Assembly: GCA_021371935.1 (NCBI GenBank)
Contig: JAJFVF010000019.1
Location: 23,268 to 87,267, forward strand
DNA length: 64,000 nt
Source: a bacterium
GTDB lineage: Bacteria; Armatimonadota; UBA5829
Reading direction: 5' to 3'
Shown here: piece by piece, positions 45,025 through 53,677 of the stretch
Layout: the number at the start of each line of letters is the position of its first letter
Numbering within the stretch: the first letter of the stretch is position 1
Notes under the pieces: model-generated
Databases searched by the model: none
The model's input: only the letters and a program-made list of their open reading frames with translations
What the model was told of the DNA's origin: nothing
Position numbers and translations under genes: made by a program

Positions 45025-45092
45025 ATAGGTTTCGGGTTTCGGGTGTCGGGTGTCTGAATCTGGAACCTGGAACCCGATACCCGGCACCCTTT
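45025..45092. repeat. Mirror heptad tract before ftsA
   Basis: The left half has words CGGGTTT, CGGGTGT, CGGGTGT; the right half has TGGAACC, TGGAACC, CGATACC, CGGCACC. The period is 7 nt throughout and the right half resembles the reverse complement of the left, so the whole can fold on itself. Confidence 0.65.
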
Positions 45093-45103
45093 GGGAGAAC
45101 ACA

Positions 45104-46339
45104 TTGAGCCGAAAAGAATTCATTGCGGGTCTTGATATTGGAACCACAAAGACCTGCTGCGTATTGGCCGAGGTTGACCTTGATGCCCAGAGCGCAGATG
45201 TCATCGGCGTTGGTCTGACACCGTCCAACGGGCTGCGCAAGGGTGTTGTGGTCGATCTCGACTCCACCACCGAAGCGATACGTTCCGCCGTCGATAAAGC
45301 CCAGAAGATGGGAGGCATGGTTTCCATCAAATCTGTGGTAGTCGGTGTGACCGGTGAGCATATATCTTCGCTCAACAGCCGCGGGGTAATTGCGATATCC
45401 AGTTCCGATAGAGAGGTCACGCCGTCTGATGTGGATCGTGTGGTCGAGGCATCCAAGGTTATCGTGCTGCCTCCCGAGCGTGAGATCATACATTCTATCC
45501 CGCGCGATTTCACTCTCGACGGCCAGGACGGCGTAAAGGACCCTGTGGGGATGTCCGGCAGCAGGCTGGAAGTCGAGACCCATATAGTCACTGGTTCGAC
45601 CTCGTTTTTGGACAATGTCGCAAAGTGTGTGCAGCGCGCCGGTCTTGAGACCGACATGACCGTCCTCGAGCCGATAGCCACCAGCCACTCCGCAATAATC
45701 CCGGCGGAAAAGGACTTGGGCGTGGCTCTGATCGATATAGGCGGCGGCACCACTGATGTCGCTGTTTTTGTTAACGGAGAAATTTTCTATACGGCTGTGC
45801 TTCCGGTCGGCGGCAACCATGTCACCAAAGACATAGCTGTGGGTCTGCGCGCGTCGCAGGAAGAGGCCGAAAAGGCCAAGATCACGTACGGCACTGCCAC
45901 TGTGAGCATGATCGAGCCGGAAGATTCGTTCGAGATAGTCAGCCTCGGCGAGGAGTCGCCTACCGAACTGCCGCGTGAGATTCTGGCCAAGATAATCGAG
46001 CCTCGGATGCAGGAAATTTTCCAGATGGTCCGCGAGGAGTTGATAAAGTCCGGTTATATCGAACTGCTCCCCGCAGGCACTGTCCTCACGGGCGGCGGCT
46101 GCCAAATGCCGGGCACGGTCGAGCTTGCCGAAAACATACTGGGTATGCCGATAAGGCTCGGCCTGCCGCGAAACATAGGCGGTCTGAGCGACACTGTGCA
46201 AAGCCCGATATACACGACAGCCGTCGGGCTGGTTTTATTTGCCGCAAAACAGCATTCGGACTTGCGGCAAGAAGAAAAAAGCGCTACACTTAAACAGAGC
46301 CTGCTTGACATGTTCAAGTTCGGCAAAGCAAGACGCTGA
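45104..46339 (+). CDS. ftsA: Cell division protein FtsA
   Basis: The 411-residue actin-like ATPase anchors FtsZ to the membrane. ATP-site motifs are AGLDIGTTKTC at the N-terminus and ALIDIGGGTTDVAVF near residue 207; LTGGGCQMPG near 328 is the adenosine motif. The C-terminal amphipathic membrane helix is visible (LKQSLLDMFKFGKARR). The start is TTG with GGGAG 6 nt upstream; a longer frame would translate the heptad tract. Precedes ftsZ by 102 nt. Confidence 0.96.
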   Translation: MSRKEFIAGLDIGTTKTCCVLAEVDLDAQSADVIGVGLTPSNGLRKGVVVDLDSTTEAIRSAVDKAQKMGGMVSIKSVVVGVTGEHISSLNSRGVIAISSSDREVTPSDVDRVVEASKVIVLPPEREIIHSIPRDFTLDGQDGVKDPVGMSGSRLEVETHIVTGSTSFLDNVAKCVQRAGLETDMTVLEPIATSHSAIIPAEKDLGVALIDIGGGTTDVAVFVNGEIFYTAVLPVGGNHVTKDIAVGLRASQEEAEKAKITYGTATVSMIEPEDSFEIVSLGEESPTELPREILAKIIEPRMQEIFQMVREELIKSGYIELLPAGTVLTGGGCQMPGTVELAENILGMPIRLGLPRNIGGLSDTVQSPIYTTAVGLVLFAAKQHSDLRQEEKSATLKQSLLDMFKFGKARR

Positions 46340-46441
46340 ATCCCAGGACGGGGTTATTTCAGTGAAACACCGGCCTTTTGCAGTTGGCCACATTAAAAAT
46401 TTATTTTATTTTATAGCGACGAGAGGAGCTGGGTCGTAATA

Positions 46442-47533
46442 ATGAATAATTCGGACGACAGTTATGCAAAAATCAAGGTAATTGGTGTCGGCGGCGGCGG
46501 CATGAACGCCGTAGGCAGAATGATAGATGCCGGTCTCACCGGAGTTGACTTTCTGGCAATGAATACCGACACTCAGGTACTTGAGCTATCTGCCGCCAGA
46601 AGTAAGCTCCAGCTCGGCGCGAATCTTACAAGGGGTCTTGGTGCGGGCGGCAATCCTGAGATGGGTCGTGAGTCCGCCGAGGAGAGCAAACCAGAGATAA
46701 GGCGGCTGCTCGAGGGAGCCGACATGGTGTTCATAACTGCGGGTATGGGCGGCGGCACCGGCACCGGCGCTGCACCTGTCATTGCGGAGATGAGCAAAGA
46801 GATGGGCGCTCTGACGGTTGCGGTCGTCACCAGGCCGTTTGGGTTCGAGGGTCCGCGCAGAGCACGAGTAGCCGACGGAGGCGTCAAAGATCTTAGGGAC
46901 CGGGTCGACACTCTAATCACCATTCCCAATGACCGCCTGCTGGATGTCGTGGACAAAAAGGCAACTCTCAACGATGCATTCAAAGTGGCTGACGATGTCG
47001 TGCGCCAGGGCGTGCAGGGCATATCCGATATTATTACAATCCCAGGTATGATAAACGTAGACTTTGCCGATGTAAAAGCGATCATGCAGGATCAGGGCAC
47101 TGCCCTTATGGGCATCGGTTTCGGCAGCGGCGAGCAAAAGGCTGCACATGCCGCTCAGATAGCCTGCGCAAGTCCACTGCTGGAGACTACAATCGACGGT
47201 GCGCGCGGTGTATTGATAAACATCACAGGCGGACCCGATCTCACCCTTTCCGAGGTCTATGATGCCGCCGACATAGTCTATAAGGCGTGCGATACGGAGG
47301 ATGTGAACATTATCTTCGGCACAGTGATAGACGAGTCCATGCACAATGAAGTTCGCATAACTGTTCTTGCTACAGGTTTCGATGGTCAGGAACGCCACCA
47401 GATGGCCGAGGCAAAGGCGATGGCTGCTGTAGGTGAGGGTGTTCCTCCAACTCCGTCAGCTTCTCTCGGTGTGGATTCGACTCTGCTTCCTGAAGGTGAG
47501 TTGGATATTCCCGCATTCCTTCGCAGAAGATAA
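46442..47533 (+). CDS. ftsZ: Cell division protein FtsZ
   Basis: The 363-residue tubulin-like GTPase forms the Z ring. GTP-binding motifs: [14 protein letters not shown] near residue 11 and the tubulin signature [10 protein letters not shown] near 103; T7 loop [11 protein letters not shown] near 205. A short linker leads to the conserved C-terminal peptide DIPAFLRRR that binds FtsA and other partners. GAGAGGAG lies about 13 nt upstream of the ATG. Last gene of the cluster, followed by a strong terminator. Confidence 0.98.
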   Translation: MNNSDDSYAKIKVIGVGGGGMNAVGRMIDAGLTGVDFLAMNTDTQVLELSAARSKLQLGANLTRGLGAGGNPEMGRESAEESKPEIRRLLEGADMVFITAGMGGGTGTGAAPVIAEMSKEMGALTVAVVTRPFGFEGPRRARVADGGVKDLRDRVDTLITIPNDRLLDVVDKKATLNDAFKVADDVVRQGVQGISDIITIPGMINVDFADVKAIMQDQGTALMGIGFGSGEQKAAHAAQIACASPLLETTIDGARGVLINITGGPDLTLSEVYDAADIVYKACDTEDVNIIFGTVIDESMHNEVRITVLATGFDGQERHQMAEAKAMAAVGEGVPPTPSASLGVDSTLLPEGELDIPAFLRRR

Positions 47534-47564
47534 GCAATAGCAATATTGCAGTCAATAGTATGAT

Positions 47565-47597
47565 GGCCCGGGATTTGAATCCCGGGCCTTATTTATT
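47565..47597 (+). terminator. Strong terminator after ftsZ
   Basis: GGCCCGGGATT pairs with AATCCCGGGCC, followed by TTATTTATT. It lies between ftsZ and the oppositely oriented tsaB and may serve both. Confidence 0.85.
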
Positions 47598-47836
47598 CAT
47601 CTCTTTGGGTCTAATACCCCGCTGCTTGCGGCGGGGATGCTTTATTACTACGGTTAGGGGGAGGGCGAGGCTCCTGCCGAGCCTTAGTCTCGTTTGATAG
47701 GTGGCGATCTCCGAATCCCAATAATAGTAGGTGCATGTTCGGGCGCGATATCTGATCGCGCACGAAAAAGAATTCCTTTATCTGATAAGTGACAATCTCC
47801 GAACCCCGAAGTTGTTATCTGACAGCAGCAATGAAA
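47598..47836. repeat. Repeat cluster between ftsZ and tsaB
   Basis: No gene. In order: hairpin CCCCGC-TGCTTGCG-GCGGGG at 47617; the element GGCGAGGC-TCCT-GCCGAGCC with tandem G.A mismatches (47664-47683); a CTCCGA-loop motif (GGCGATCTCCGAATC, about 47703); GGGCGCGATATCTGATCGCG (47741-47760); and another CTCCGA loop (47797). Four of these types recur in the 57.4-57.9 kb gap. Confidence 0.7.
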
Positions 47837-48544
47837 TCAGTTGTTATCAAGTTCGCCTGCTTCCAGCTTCACAACAGGCGTGGGCTTGCGTATATACATC
47901 GGTGTAAGCGTGAATGCATCGTCAACATGCCCCTCGCTCAATCGCTTATTACCCAGTTCAAGCAGTGCAGCGCCACGTGCGAAGTCTGTCCACGGTTTTG
48001 TGACGACAGCCTCATTGCCGAATTTGTGCCGTATTTTTTCGGCATTGCGGGTAGCTCCCGTGCCGCAAAAACATGCTTTCAAGCCTCTTTTTTCGACTTC
48101 GACCATTACGTCGGATATCGGCGAGACGCCATATTCTGCCAGACGCACATCAGCAGTGGAGTCCATCAGTGTCCAATATACTTCGCTGGCGCGTGCGAAG
48201 ATCATAGGGCAAATAATCTCAACGGCGGTATCAGCTGCGCCCATGGCTATCGCGTCGAGTGTGGGCATGCCCACTATCGGTATTCCGAGCGTCCATGCAA
48301 GCGTTTTTGCGGTTGTAATACCGATTCTAAGGCCGGTGAATGACCCCGGTCCAAGAGAGACGATTACAGCTTCCAGGTCATGAGGCTTATGACCCGCATC
48401 GGAGAGCATCATTTCGATATTTGGAACAAGCCGCCGCAGCAGACTCATCTTGTGATGAAAGTGGTATTCGGCAAGCAATTGTGATTTTTGCCCAAGAGCG
48501 AGCGTGCACATATCCTGTGATGAATCTATTGCGATTGTCAGCAT
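47837..48544 (-). CDS. tsaB: tRNA t6A synthesis protein TsaB
   Basis: The 235-residue ASKHA-fold protein is the scaffold of the TsaBDE complex that makes threonylcarbamoyl-adenosine-37 in tRNA. It shows AIDSSQDMCTLAL at the N-terminus and SLGPGSFTGLRIGITTAKTLAW near residue 65, the TsaB signature. It starts 7 nt inside the end of tsaE, and the two form a small operon. tsaD is not in the window. Confidence 0.93.
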   Translation of the reverse strand: MLTIAIDSSQDMCTLALGQKSQLLAEYHFHHKMSLLRRLVPNIEMMLSDAGHKPHDLEAVIVSLGPGSFTGLRIGITTAKTLAWTLGIPIVGMPTLDAIAMGAADTAVEIICPMIFARASEVYWTLMDSTADVRLAEYGVSPISDVMVEVEKRGLKACFCGTGATRNAEKIRHKFGNEAVVTKPWTDFARGAALLELGNKRLSEGHVDDAFTLTPMYIRKPTPVVKLEAGELDNN

Positions 48545-49002
48545 TTCTCACATATCTCCTCGATGATGGCCTGCAGCCTGGGCGAGGTCGTCTCGAGTAT
48601 CATTTCCCGATCATTATCCCCCGTCATTTTCAGTTCGATGTCCAGTCTCTCCGGCGGCAGCATTGATTTCATTCTGTCCGCCCACTCTATGATGGTTATT
48701 CCCTCGCTGTATATATATTCTTCAATCCCGAGAGAATCCACTTCTGCCTCAGTTTCAAGCCGGTAGAGGTCGACATGATAGAGCGGTGTAGGGCCGATGT
48801 GTTCGTGTATAAGTGTGAATGTGGGGCTGTGTACGTCGTCGGCAAGCCCGAGACCTCTGGCGATTCCCTTTGTGAATGTTGTCTTTCCGGCGCCCAAATC
48901 GCCGAAAAGCGCCAGGACATCGCCCGGGTGCAGTATCTTTCCCAATCTCTCGCCGAGATTCATCGTCTCCTCGGCACTATTTGTGTGAATAGTAATTCTC
49001 AC
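48538..49002 (-). CDS. tsaE: tRNA t6A synthesis ATPase TsaE
   Basis: The 154-residue ATPase resets the TsaBD complex. P-loop GDLGAGKTTFTKGIARGLG near residue 35, switch SPTFTLIHEH near 60, and IIEWADRM near 105 are all family motifs. GTG start with a weak ribosome site. Overlaps tsaB by 7 nt; an unrelated thiL operon lies upstream. Confidence 0.94.
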   Translation of the reverse strand: MRITIHTNSAEETMNLGERLGKILHPGDVLALFGDLGAGKTTFTKGIARGLGLADDVHSPTFTLIHEHIGPTPLYHVDLYRLETEAEVDSLGIEEYIYSEGITIIEWADRMKSMLPPERLDIELKMTGDNDREMILETTSPRLQAIIEEICEKC

Positions 49003-49049
49003 GTAACACCCATCAGATCAATATGAAATCTCAAATACTAAATCTAAAA

Positions 49050-50048
49050 TCAAAAGTGTTTCCAGCTCTCGGGCATTGCCTGCTCGTCTCCATTTGAGGA
49101 TACCAGCGTGATCCTGCTTACGTCAACCGTCTCGCCTATCACGGTTGCGCTCGATCCTGTAGATTTGATCGCGTTGATGACAGTGTCGGCATCCTCGGGT
49201 GCGCAGGTCAGGAGCAGTTCATAGTCCTCGCCTCCGCTTGCAGCCAATGTAACAGGATCAGTGTCCAATCGAGCCGCAGCAATGTGCAGCATTTCAGAGA
49301 CAGGGAGTTTGTCTGCATAGACTTTCGCTCCGAGACCTGATGCCTCACACAGCTTTGCCAAGTCAGCCGACAGCCCGTCACTCAGGTCCATCATGGAGCG
49401 CACTTTGCGCGTCTCGACAGCCGCGCGAGCCTCATATACTTTGGGTTCGGGCTTGAGGTGTTTTTCGACCAGATAATCGCTTATACGATTGGCCTCATCC
49501 ATACCGAACTTTAGGAGCAGTTGGAGTCCGGCCAGGGAGTCACCGAGAGTGTTTGTCACTATAATCGAGTCGCCAAGTTGTGCCGCACTTCTTTTGGCGG
49601 CTTTATCGTGTTCGACGGTCCCAAGTTGTGTGACATTAATAACGATCCCGCACTCGCTGCCGACAGTGTCTCCGCCTGCTATCACGCTTCCAAAGGCGTT
49701 GGATATGTCATACATTCCTTCGTATATCTTTTCGACCAGGGACACATCCACATCCGGCAGACCGATTGAGACGAATGAGTATGTGGGATTTCCGCCCATC
49801 GCCGCGATGTCGCTGATATTGACCGCCACGCTTTTCCATCCCAGCAGATATGGATCGATGATATCCATCCGAAAGTGAGTCTTTTCGATTAGCAGGTCGG
49901 TCGTGACGATCATGTATGAGTCGCCGCAGTTAATCAGCGCCGCGTCGTCACCGATAGCAAGCGCAAGGTCTGCGTCAGTTACCGCGCCGAATTTGTCTCT
50001 TATTAAATTAATAAGGGCGGCCTCGCCGCCCAGTTGTGATATTTTCAT
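49050..50048 (-). CDS. thiL: Thiamine-monophosphate kinase ThiL
   Basis: The 332-residue enzyme phosphorylates thiamine monophosphate to the active diphosphate. AIGDDAALI near residue 31, VTTDLLIEKTHFR near 50, NISDIAAMGG near 80, and SGGEDYELL near 265 bind ATP and Mg. Its ATG overlaps the stop of the upstream gene by 4 nt. A heptad tract (49025-49057) begins right at its stop codon. thiE and thiC lie further upstream but under their own riboswitch. Confidence 0.95.
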   Translation of the reverse strand: MKISQLGGEAALINLIRDKFGAVTDADLALAIGDDAALINCGDSYMIVTTDLLIEKTHFRMDIIDPYLLGWKSVAVNISDIAAMGGNPTYSFVSIGLPDVDVSLVEKIYEGMYDISNAFGSVIAGGDTVGSECGIVINVTQLGTVEHDKAAKRSAAQLGDSIIVTNTLGDSLAGLQLLLKFGMDEANRISDYLVEKHLKPEPKVYEARAAVETRKVRSMMDLSDGLSADLAKLCEASGLGAKVYADKLPVSEMLHIAAARLDTDPVTLAASGGEDYELLLTCAPEDADTVINAIKSTGSSATVIGETVDVSRITLVSSNGDEQAMPESWKHF

Positions 50049-50881
50049 TGTTTACTAACGGTGCATGCGCTTATGTGTTCAAAGAAGTAAAAATCTGCTG
50101 CGTCAAGAAACTTGCGCGGCGTCCATTCAGCGACTTTCGATTCTGGATCGACAGTTTCAGTCGTAACCGCAAGCACAAGGTAAGGTTCAAGTGGCAGATG
50201 ATCGTGCACTTTCATCGGATGAACGCCGTCATATACAGCCAGGCCATCTTCTATTATACGACGCCCATCGAAATACAGCCTTGCTCCCGGTGTATATGGC
50301 GTATCTTCTTGCGTAAATATCTTGCCGACCTTTCGCGATGCCACCACATTCTCGGGCCCGATATAACCCGGCACGCCGAGCATAACATATTCTGCGTAGT
50401 CACTTGGCTCTCCAAGCTCCATAATGCCGAGCGCCAGCACATTTTCGCCGTCTCTATTTAGGCGTGCCAGCGACCGCAGTTCACCGCATTTCTTGATACT
50501 TTCCCAAGCCTGCAAATCTGTGGAATGCACGAGCCATCTGGATTCCTCGGGAGTAAGATAACTTCCCTCAGAATGCTGCATCAGAACGCGTTCGACAAGC
50601 GCATCCACATCGATATCATCCGGGCAAGCCATAATGACTTGCCTGCCGTGCTGCGGTTCATATCGCAGGAAATCCGCGAGCCTCTCCTCGATCTTATCTA
50701 CATTTGGTCCGAAGCGCATATGAAAAAGGCCGCTTTTGGCCTTTCCATGCACGAATTTCTGATCGAGGTCATTTTCAATCTGAAAGCAGCTCCAGCCTTC
50801 GTAGCTGCCGTCTTGTGAGAACGGATTAGGTGAGTCAGCAGTCCAACCTGGTGGAGCAATGTAATATGTGAGTTTCATCAA
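50045..50881 (-). CDS. Hypothetical protein coupled to thiL
   Basis: I cannot assign this 278-residue soluble protein. It opens KLTYYIAPPGWTADSPNPFS, is rich in Trp and aromatic residues, and has a central stretch WLVHSTDLQAWESIKKCGEL followed by a long beta-rich part. That HST/I-x-x-x-G-x-L pattern recalls the first active-site strand and helix of ADP-ribosyltransferase-like folds (KptA, DarT), but I see no clear further catalytic motif, so this is only a hint. Its stop overlaps the thiL start (ATGA), so the two are co-translated. ATGATG start; either codon may be used. Confidence 0.7.
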   Translation of the reverse strand: MMKLTYYIAPPGWTADSPNPFSQDGSYEGWSCFQIENDLDQKFVHGKAKSGLFHMRFGPNVDKIEERLADFLRYEPQHGRQVIMACPDDIDVDALVERVLMQHSEGSYLTPEESRWLVHSTDLQAWESIKKCGELRSLARLNRDGENVLALGIMELGEPSDYAEYVMLGVPGYIGPENVVASRKVGKIFTQEDTPYTPGARLYFDGRRIIEDGLAVYDGVHPMKVHDHLPLEPYLVLAVTTETVDPESKVAEWTPRKFLDAADFYFFEHISACTVSKQ

Positions 50882-50895
50882 ACAATTCCCGGAGG

Positions 50896-51108
50896 CTATC
50901 CCATAATCTTGTCGATTGCATCCTGAGTAATAGGCTCAAAGGCCTTCTGCTCGGTAATCTCTTCAAATGCCTTGCATGCTGGGCAGACTTTGCGGTCTAC
51001 CAGCTTTACGAATAGATATGCAAGCCCCCGCTGGTTCTTGCGTCCACTCCTGCATATCGGGCACTCCAGACACATCTTTGCTTTAGCTTTGAGTTCATCA
51101 TCAGTCAT
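50896..51108 (-). CDS. Small zinc-ribbon-like protein
   Basis: The 70-residue protein has two cysteine clusters, CLECPIC at about 13-19 and CPACKAF at about 42-48, spaced like a zinc ribbon. It has no membrane segment. GGAG lies 8 nt before the chosen ATG; a longer frame upstream would run into a palindromic repeat. It is 14 nt before the thiL-linked gene and probably heads that operon. Function unknown. Confidence 0.7.
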   Translation of the reverse strand: MTDDELKAKAKMCLECPICRSGRKNQRGLAYLFVKLVDRKVCPACKAFEEITEQKAFEPITQDAIDKIMG

Positions 51109-51143
51109 GCTTATTGCTCCATAGCTCAGCGTATAGATCATGT

Positions 51144-51219
51144 CATTCTGAGCGAATGTGAGAAATCTGCTTTGAGCCAGACATTGCAAAAAGCAGATTT
51201 CTCACATTCGTTCGGAATG
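51144..51219. repeat. 76-nt palindromic element
   Basis: A 21-bp perfect stem (51153-51173 with 51190-51210; CGAATGTGAGAAATCTGC and complement) is extended by nine more pairs with G.T, and encloses 16 nt. The left end GTCATTCTGAGCGAATG also starts the element at 57680, and a variant lies at 11693. Confidence 0.75.
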
Positions 51220-51245
51220 GCTGGTTGTGATATTTTTGCTTTTCT

Positions 51246-51271
51246 GGGTCAGGATTTCCGAATCCTGACCC
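51246..51271. repeat. Hairpin with TTCCGA loop
   Basis: GGGTCAGGAT pairs with ATCCTGACCC around TTCCGA. It belongs to the family of hairpins with a YTCCGA loop seen at 57886 and 57923. It lies 40 nt after the thiC stop and has no T run. Confidence 0.65.
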
Positions 51272-51311
51272 TATCGCCTTGACTGTCAATACTCAATATA
51301 AAATATAATAT

Positions 51312-52598
51312 CTAAAATTTCTTCAGGTATTCTTCCACAACCTTCATAGCGCAAAGCTCTCCGCACATAGAACAGACGTCATCCGATCCGCCGGAGCGCT
51401 GGTCGCGCAACTGCTTGGCGCGCACGGGGTCGATTGCAAGCTCGATCTGTTTCTTCCAGTCGCGAGCCTTGCGCGCTTTACTCATCGCAAGGTCCCAATT
51501 TTTAGCTCCTGGTATGCCTTTAACCAGGTCGGCCGCATGTCCAGCTATTCGAGATGCAATCACACCATCTTTCACGTCCTGCGCTGTCGGTAGTCCCATA
51601 TGTTCGGACGGAGTGACGTAACACAGAAAATCTGCGCCGCTTGTGGCGGCGATAGCTCCACCTATAGCCGAGGTTATGTGATCGTAACCCGGCGCTATGT
51701 CTGTGACCAGTGGACCGAGCACATAGAATGGCGCGCCTTCGCACAGTCGCTTCTGGATAGCCATATTTGCGACGATCTGATCCAGCGGCACATGTCCAGG
51801 TCCCTCGACCATAGTCTGGACTCCGGCTTCCCTTGCGCGCTTTACCAGTTCGCCCAGGATAATAAGCTCTTGAATCTGAGCCCTGTCGGTCGCATCGGCT
51901 GTGCATCCCGGCCTGAAACCATCTCCCAGGCTGAGGGTGATGTCATAATCTCGAGCAATTGCAAGCAGGTCGTCATAGCGCTCATATAGTGGGTTTTCTT
52001 TGTCGTTCACTATGATCCACTTGACCAGGAATGCCCCGCCGCGGCTAACGACATCCGTCACGCGGCCCTGGTCGCGCAGCCTCTTTATAGACTCTTTCGT
52101 AATCCCGCAGTGGACGGTCATAAAGTCCACACCCTGCTTGGCCTGCCGTTCTATTACATCGAGCAGATCATCTCCAGTGATGCGGGTGATGGCTCCACGG
52201 TCCTGCGCGATGTTGACAGCCGCCTCATAGATAGGCACGGTCCCCAGCGGCACGGGACATTTGTCCAATATGACTTTACGTATACCAGTCAGGTCGCCAC
52301 CGGTGGACAGGTCCATCACTGCGTCAGCTCCGGCATCGATCGCAGCGTTGAGCTTGATTATTTCGTCCTTGAGATCGGGATATGTCGCAGATGTTCCTAT
52401 GTTGGCATTCACTTTGGTCCGCAGACCCAGCCCCACACCTCTTGGCGATGCAAAATCCCGCCTCACATTTTTGGGAATGCAGATTGTTCCTTCAGCGATC
52501 CGCCGCACGAGCAAGTCTATATCGATCTGCTCATCTCTTGCGACCTGTTCCATCTCCGGGGTTATTTTGCCCTTACGAGCAGCCTCTAACTGTGTCAA
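51312..52598 (-). CDS. thiC: Phosphomethylpyrimidine synthase ThiC
   Basis: The 428-residue radical SAM enzyme converts AIR to HMP-P, the pyrimidine of thiamine. It is the short form without the N-terminal extension of the E. coli type. The C-terminal cluster-binding cysteines are in CSMCGELCAMK near residue 410. Other family motifs: ADAVMDLSTGGDL near 90, TVHCGI near 180, EGPGHVPLDQI near 265 and ATSGADFLCYVTPSEHMGLP near 310. It follows thiE by only 4 nt. A heptad tract begins at its stop codon. Confidence 0.96.
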   Translation of the reverse strand: MTQLEAARKGKITPEMEQVARDEQIDIDLLVRRIAEGTICIPKNVRRDFASPRGVGLGLRTKVNANIGTSATYPDLKDEIIKLNAAIDAGADAVMDLSTGGDLTGIRKVILDKCPVPLGTVPIYEAAVNIAQDRGAITRITGDDLLDVIERQAKQGVDFMTVHCGITKESIKRLRDQGRVTDVVSRGGAFLVKWIIVNDKENPLYERYDDLLAIARDYDITLSLGDGFRPGCTADATDRAQIQELIILGELVKRAREAGVQTMVEGPGHVPLDQIVANMAIQKRLCEGAPFYVLGPLVTDIAPGYDHITSAIGGAIAATSGADFLCYVTPSEHMGLPTAQDVKDGVIASRIAGHAADLVKGIPGAKNWDLAMSKARKARDWKKQIELAIDPVRAKQLRDQRSGGSDDVCSMCGELCAMKVVEEYLKKF

Positions 52599-52602
52599 TA
52601 TT

Positions 52603-53241
52603 CTACCATCCTACGAATTTTGTAAATTCTTTCGCCAAGTCGGATGTCGCAGCGACCATATCGTCCGCACAGACGACCGCCGACACCACTGCAGCGCATG
52701 CCGCGCCATTAGCCGCCACCGACCCTATATTATCCAGGCAAATCCCGCCTATTGCGACCACCGGGATCGAGACTTCATGACATACTCTGCGCAGTGTTTC
52801 CAGGTCCGATACAGGTCCGGCATCGAGCTTAGTTGTCGTAGAAAATATGGGTCCGAACCCGACGTAATCTGCGCCATCATCCTGTGCCTGTTTGGCTTGT
52901 TCGATGCTGTCCGCCGATACTCCGATTATCACATCATTGCCGAGCAGTCCCCGCGCAATCTCCACCGGCAGGTCACTCTGGCCTATATTCACGCCGTCTG
53001 CTCCCACGGCAGCCGCCACGTCCAGTCTATCATTGACGAAAAACATGACTCCTGCCGCTTCGGTAATCTCTCTGACCTGGAGCGCAGCCTCATAAAATTC
53101 GCGGTCAGAGGCATGTTTGTCTCTGATCTGAATAAATCTGGCGCCACCTTCAACAGCCGAGCGTGCAATCTGCGCATGCGTGCGTTCTGGTCTAAGCTGT
53201 GAGTCAGTTATGACGTAGAGTCCCGATAATTGCCCAACCAA
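52603..53241 (-). CDS. thiE: Thiamine-phosphate synthase ThiE
   Basis: The 212-residue TIM-barrel enzyme joins HMP-PP and thiazole phosphate. Motifs: GLYVITDSQL at the start, FIQIRDKHASDREF near 35, FFVNDRLDVAAAVGADGVNIGQSDLP near 65, and VVAIGGI near 165. I place the start at a TTG with GAGG 8 nt upstream. A GTG at 53262 would put the first codons inside the U tract of the riboswitch terminator, so that longer form is unlikely. Co-transcribed with thiC. Confidence 0.93.
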   Translation of the reverse strand: MVGQLSGLYVITDSQLRPERTHAQIARSAVEGGARFIQIRDKHASDREFYEAALQVREITEAAGVMFFVNDRLDVAAAVGADGVNIGQSDLPVEIARGLLGNDVIIGVSADSIEQAKQAQDDGADYVGFGPIFSTTTKLDAGPVSDLETLRRVCHEVSIPVVAIGGICLDNIGSVAANGAACAAVVSAVVCADDMVAATSDLAKEFTKFVGW

Positions 53242-53263
53242 TACAACATCCTCAAAAAACACG

Positions 53264-53299
53264 AAAAGCCGCCAATCCCGGGAGACGGGACTCGCGGCT
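53264..53299 (-). terminator. Riboswitch-controlled terminator
   Basis: On the minus strand AGCCGCGAGTCCCG pairs with CGGGATTGGCGGCT (two mismatches) around TCTCC, followed by TTTTCGTGTTTTTT. It lies 15 nt after the TPP aptamer and before thiE, as expected for TPP-induced termination. Confidence 0.85.
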
Positions 53300-53314
53300 G
53301 CAAGGGTTCCATCT

Positions 53315-53404
53315 CCGCTTCCCTACGTCGGTATTATCCGATCCCAGGTTCCAAGGGTTAGCTCAAACGCTTCTCAGCCTCGTATATTGAGGCACCCCCA
53401 GCGG
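53315..53404 (-). promoter_or_regulatory. TPP riboswitch (THI element)
   Basis: The minus strand shows the conserved parts in order: P1 CCGCT (pairs with AGCGG at the other end), GGGGGTGCCTC, the CTGAGA motif, ACCCTTGGAACCTG, and the GATCGGATAATACCGACGTAGGGA segment that binds the pyrophosphate side. When TPP binds, the downstream terminator forms and thiE-thiC are shut off. Confidence 0.96.
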
Positions 53405-53428
53405 CTCTCCGCTCAAGCGGTCAAATCC

Positions 53429-53457
53429 AGTTTACCACTCGATAAATGCCATGTCAA
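53429..53457 (-). promoter_or_regulatory. Promoter of thiE-thiC
   Basis: On the minus strand TTGACA (53452-53457), 17 nt, TAAACT (53429-53434). It lies 25 nt before the aptamer, a normal leader start. Same boxes and spacing as the mraZ promoter. Confidence 0.75.
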
Positions 53458-53497
53458 ACCATTTGGGAGTGTTCAGTTTTCCGAGAGAGACCGATGC

Positions 53498-53595
53498 AGG
53501 GGGATAGGAGTTAGGGGTCAGGGGAGGGAGGCTTTTGTTGTCCACTCAACCCTCTCTATCCCCAGCCCCCAATCTCCCAACCCCTGTGTGGGAGC
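53498..53595. repeat. G-rich/C-rich mirror heptad tract
   Basis: The left arm has words AGGAGTT, AGGGGTC, AGGGGAG; the right arm has words CTATCCC, CAGCCCC, AATCTCC. The arms can pair imperfectly. Same design as the tract before ftsA. Confidence 0.55.
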
Positions 53596-53677
53596 AATGC
53601 CCCCAATTCCCAGAGAACTCTCTCAACCATTTGACACATCCGCAAGCTCAGGCTAGCATGGTTATGGAGCGTATGCA

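Noticed and set aside
53387..53656. Plus-strand frame of 89 codons
   Set aside because: It is antisense to the TPP riboswitch and runs through the G/C-rich heptad tract.
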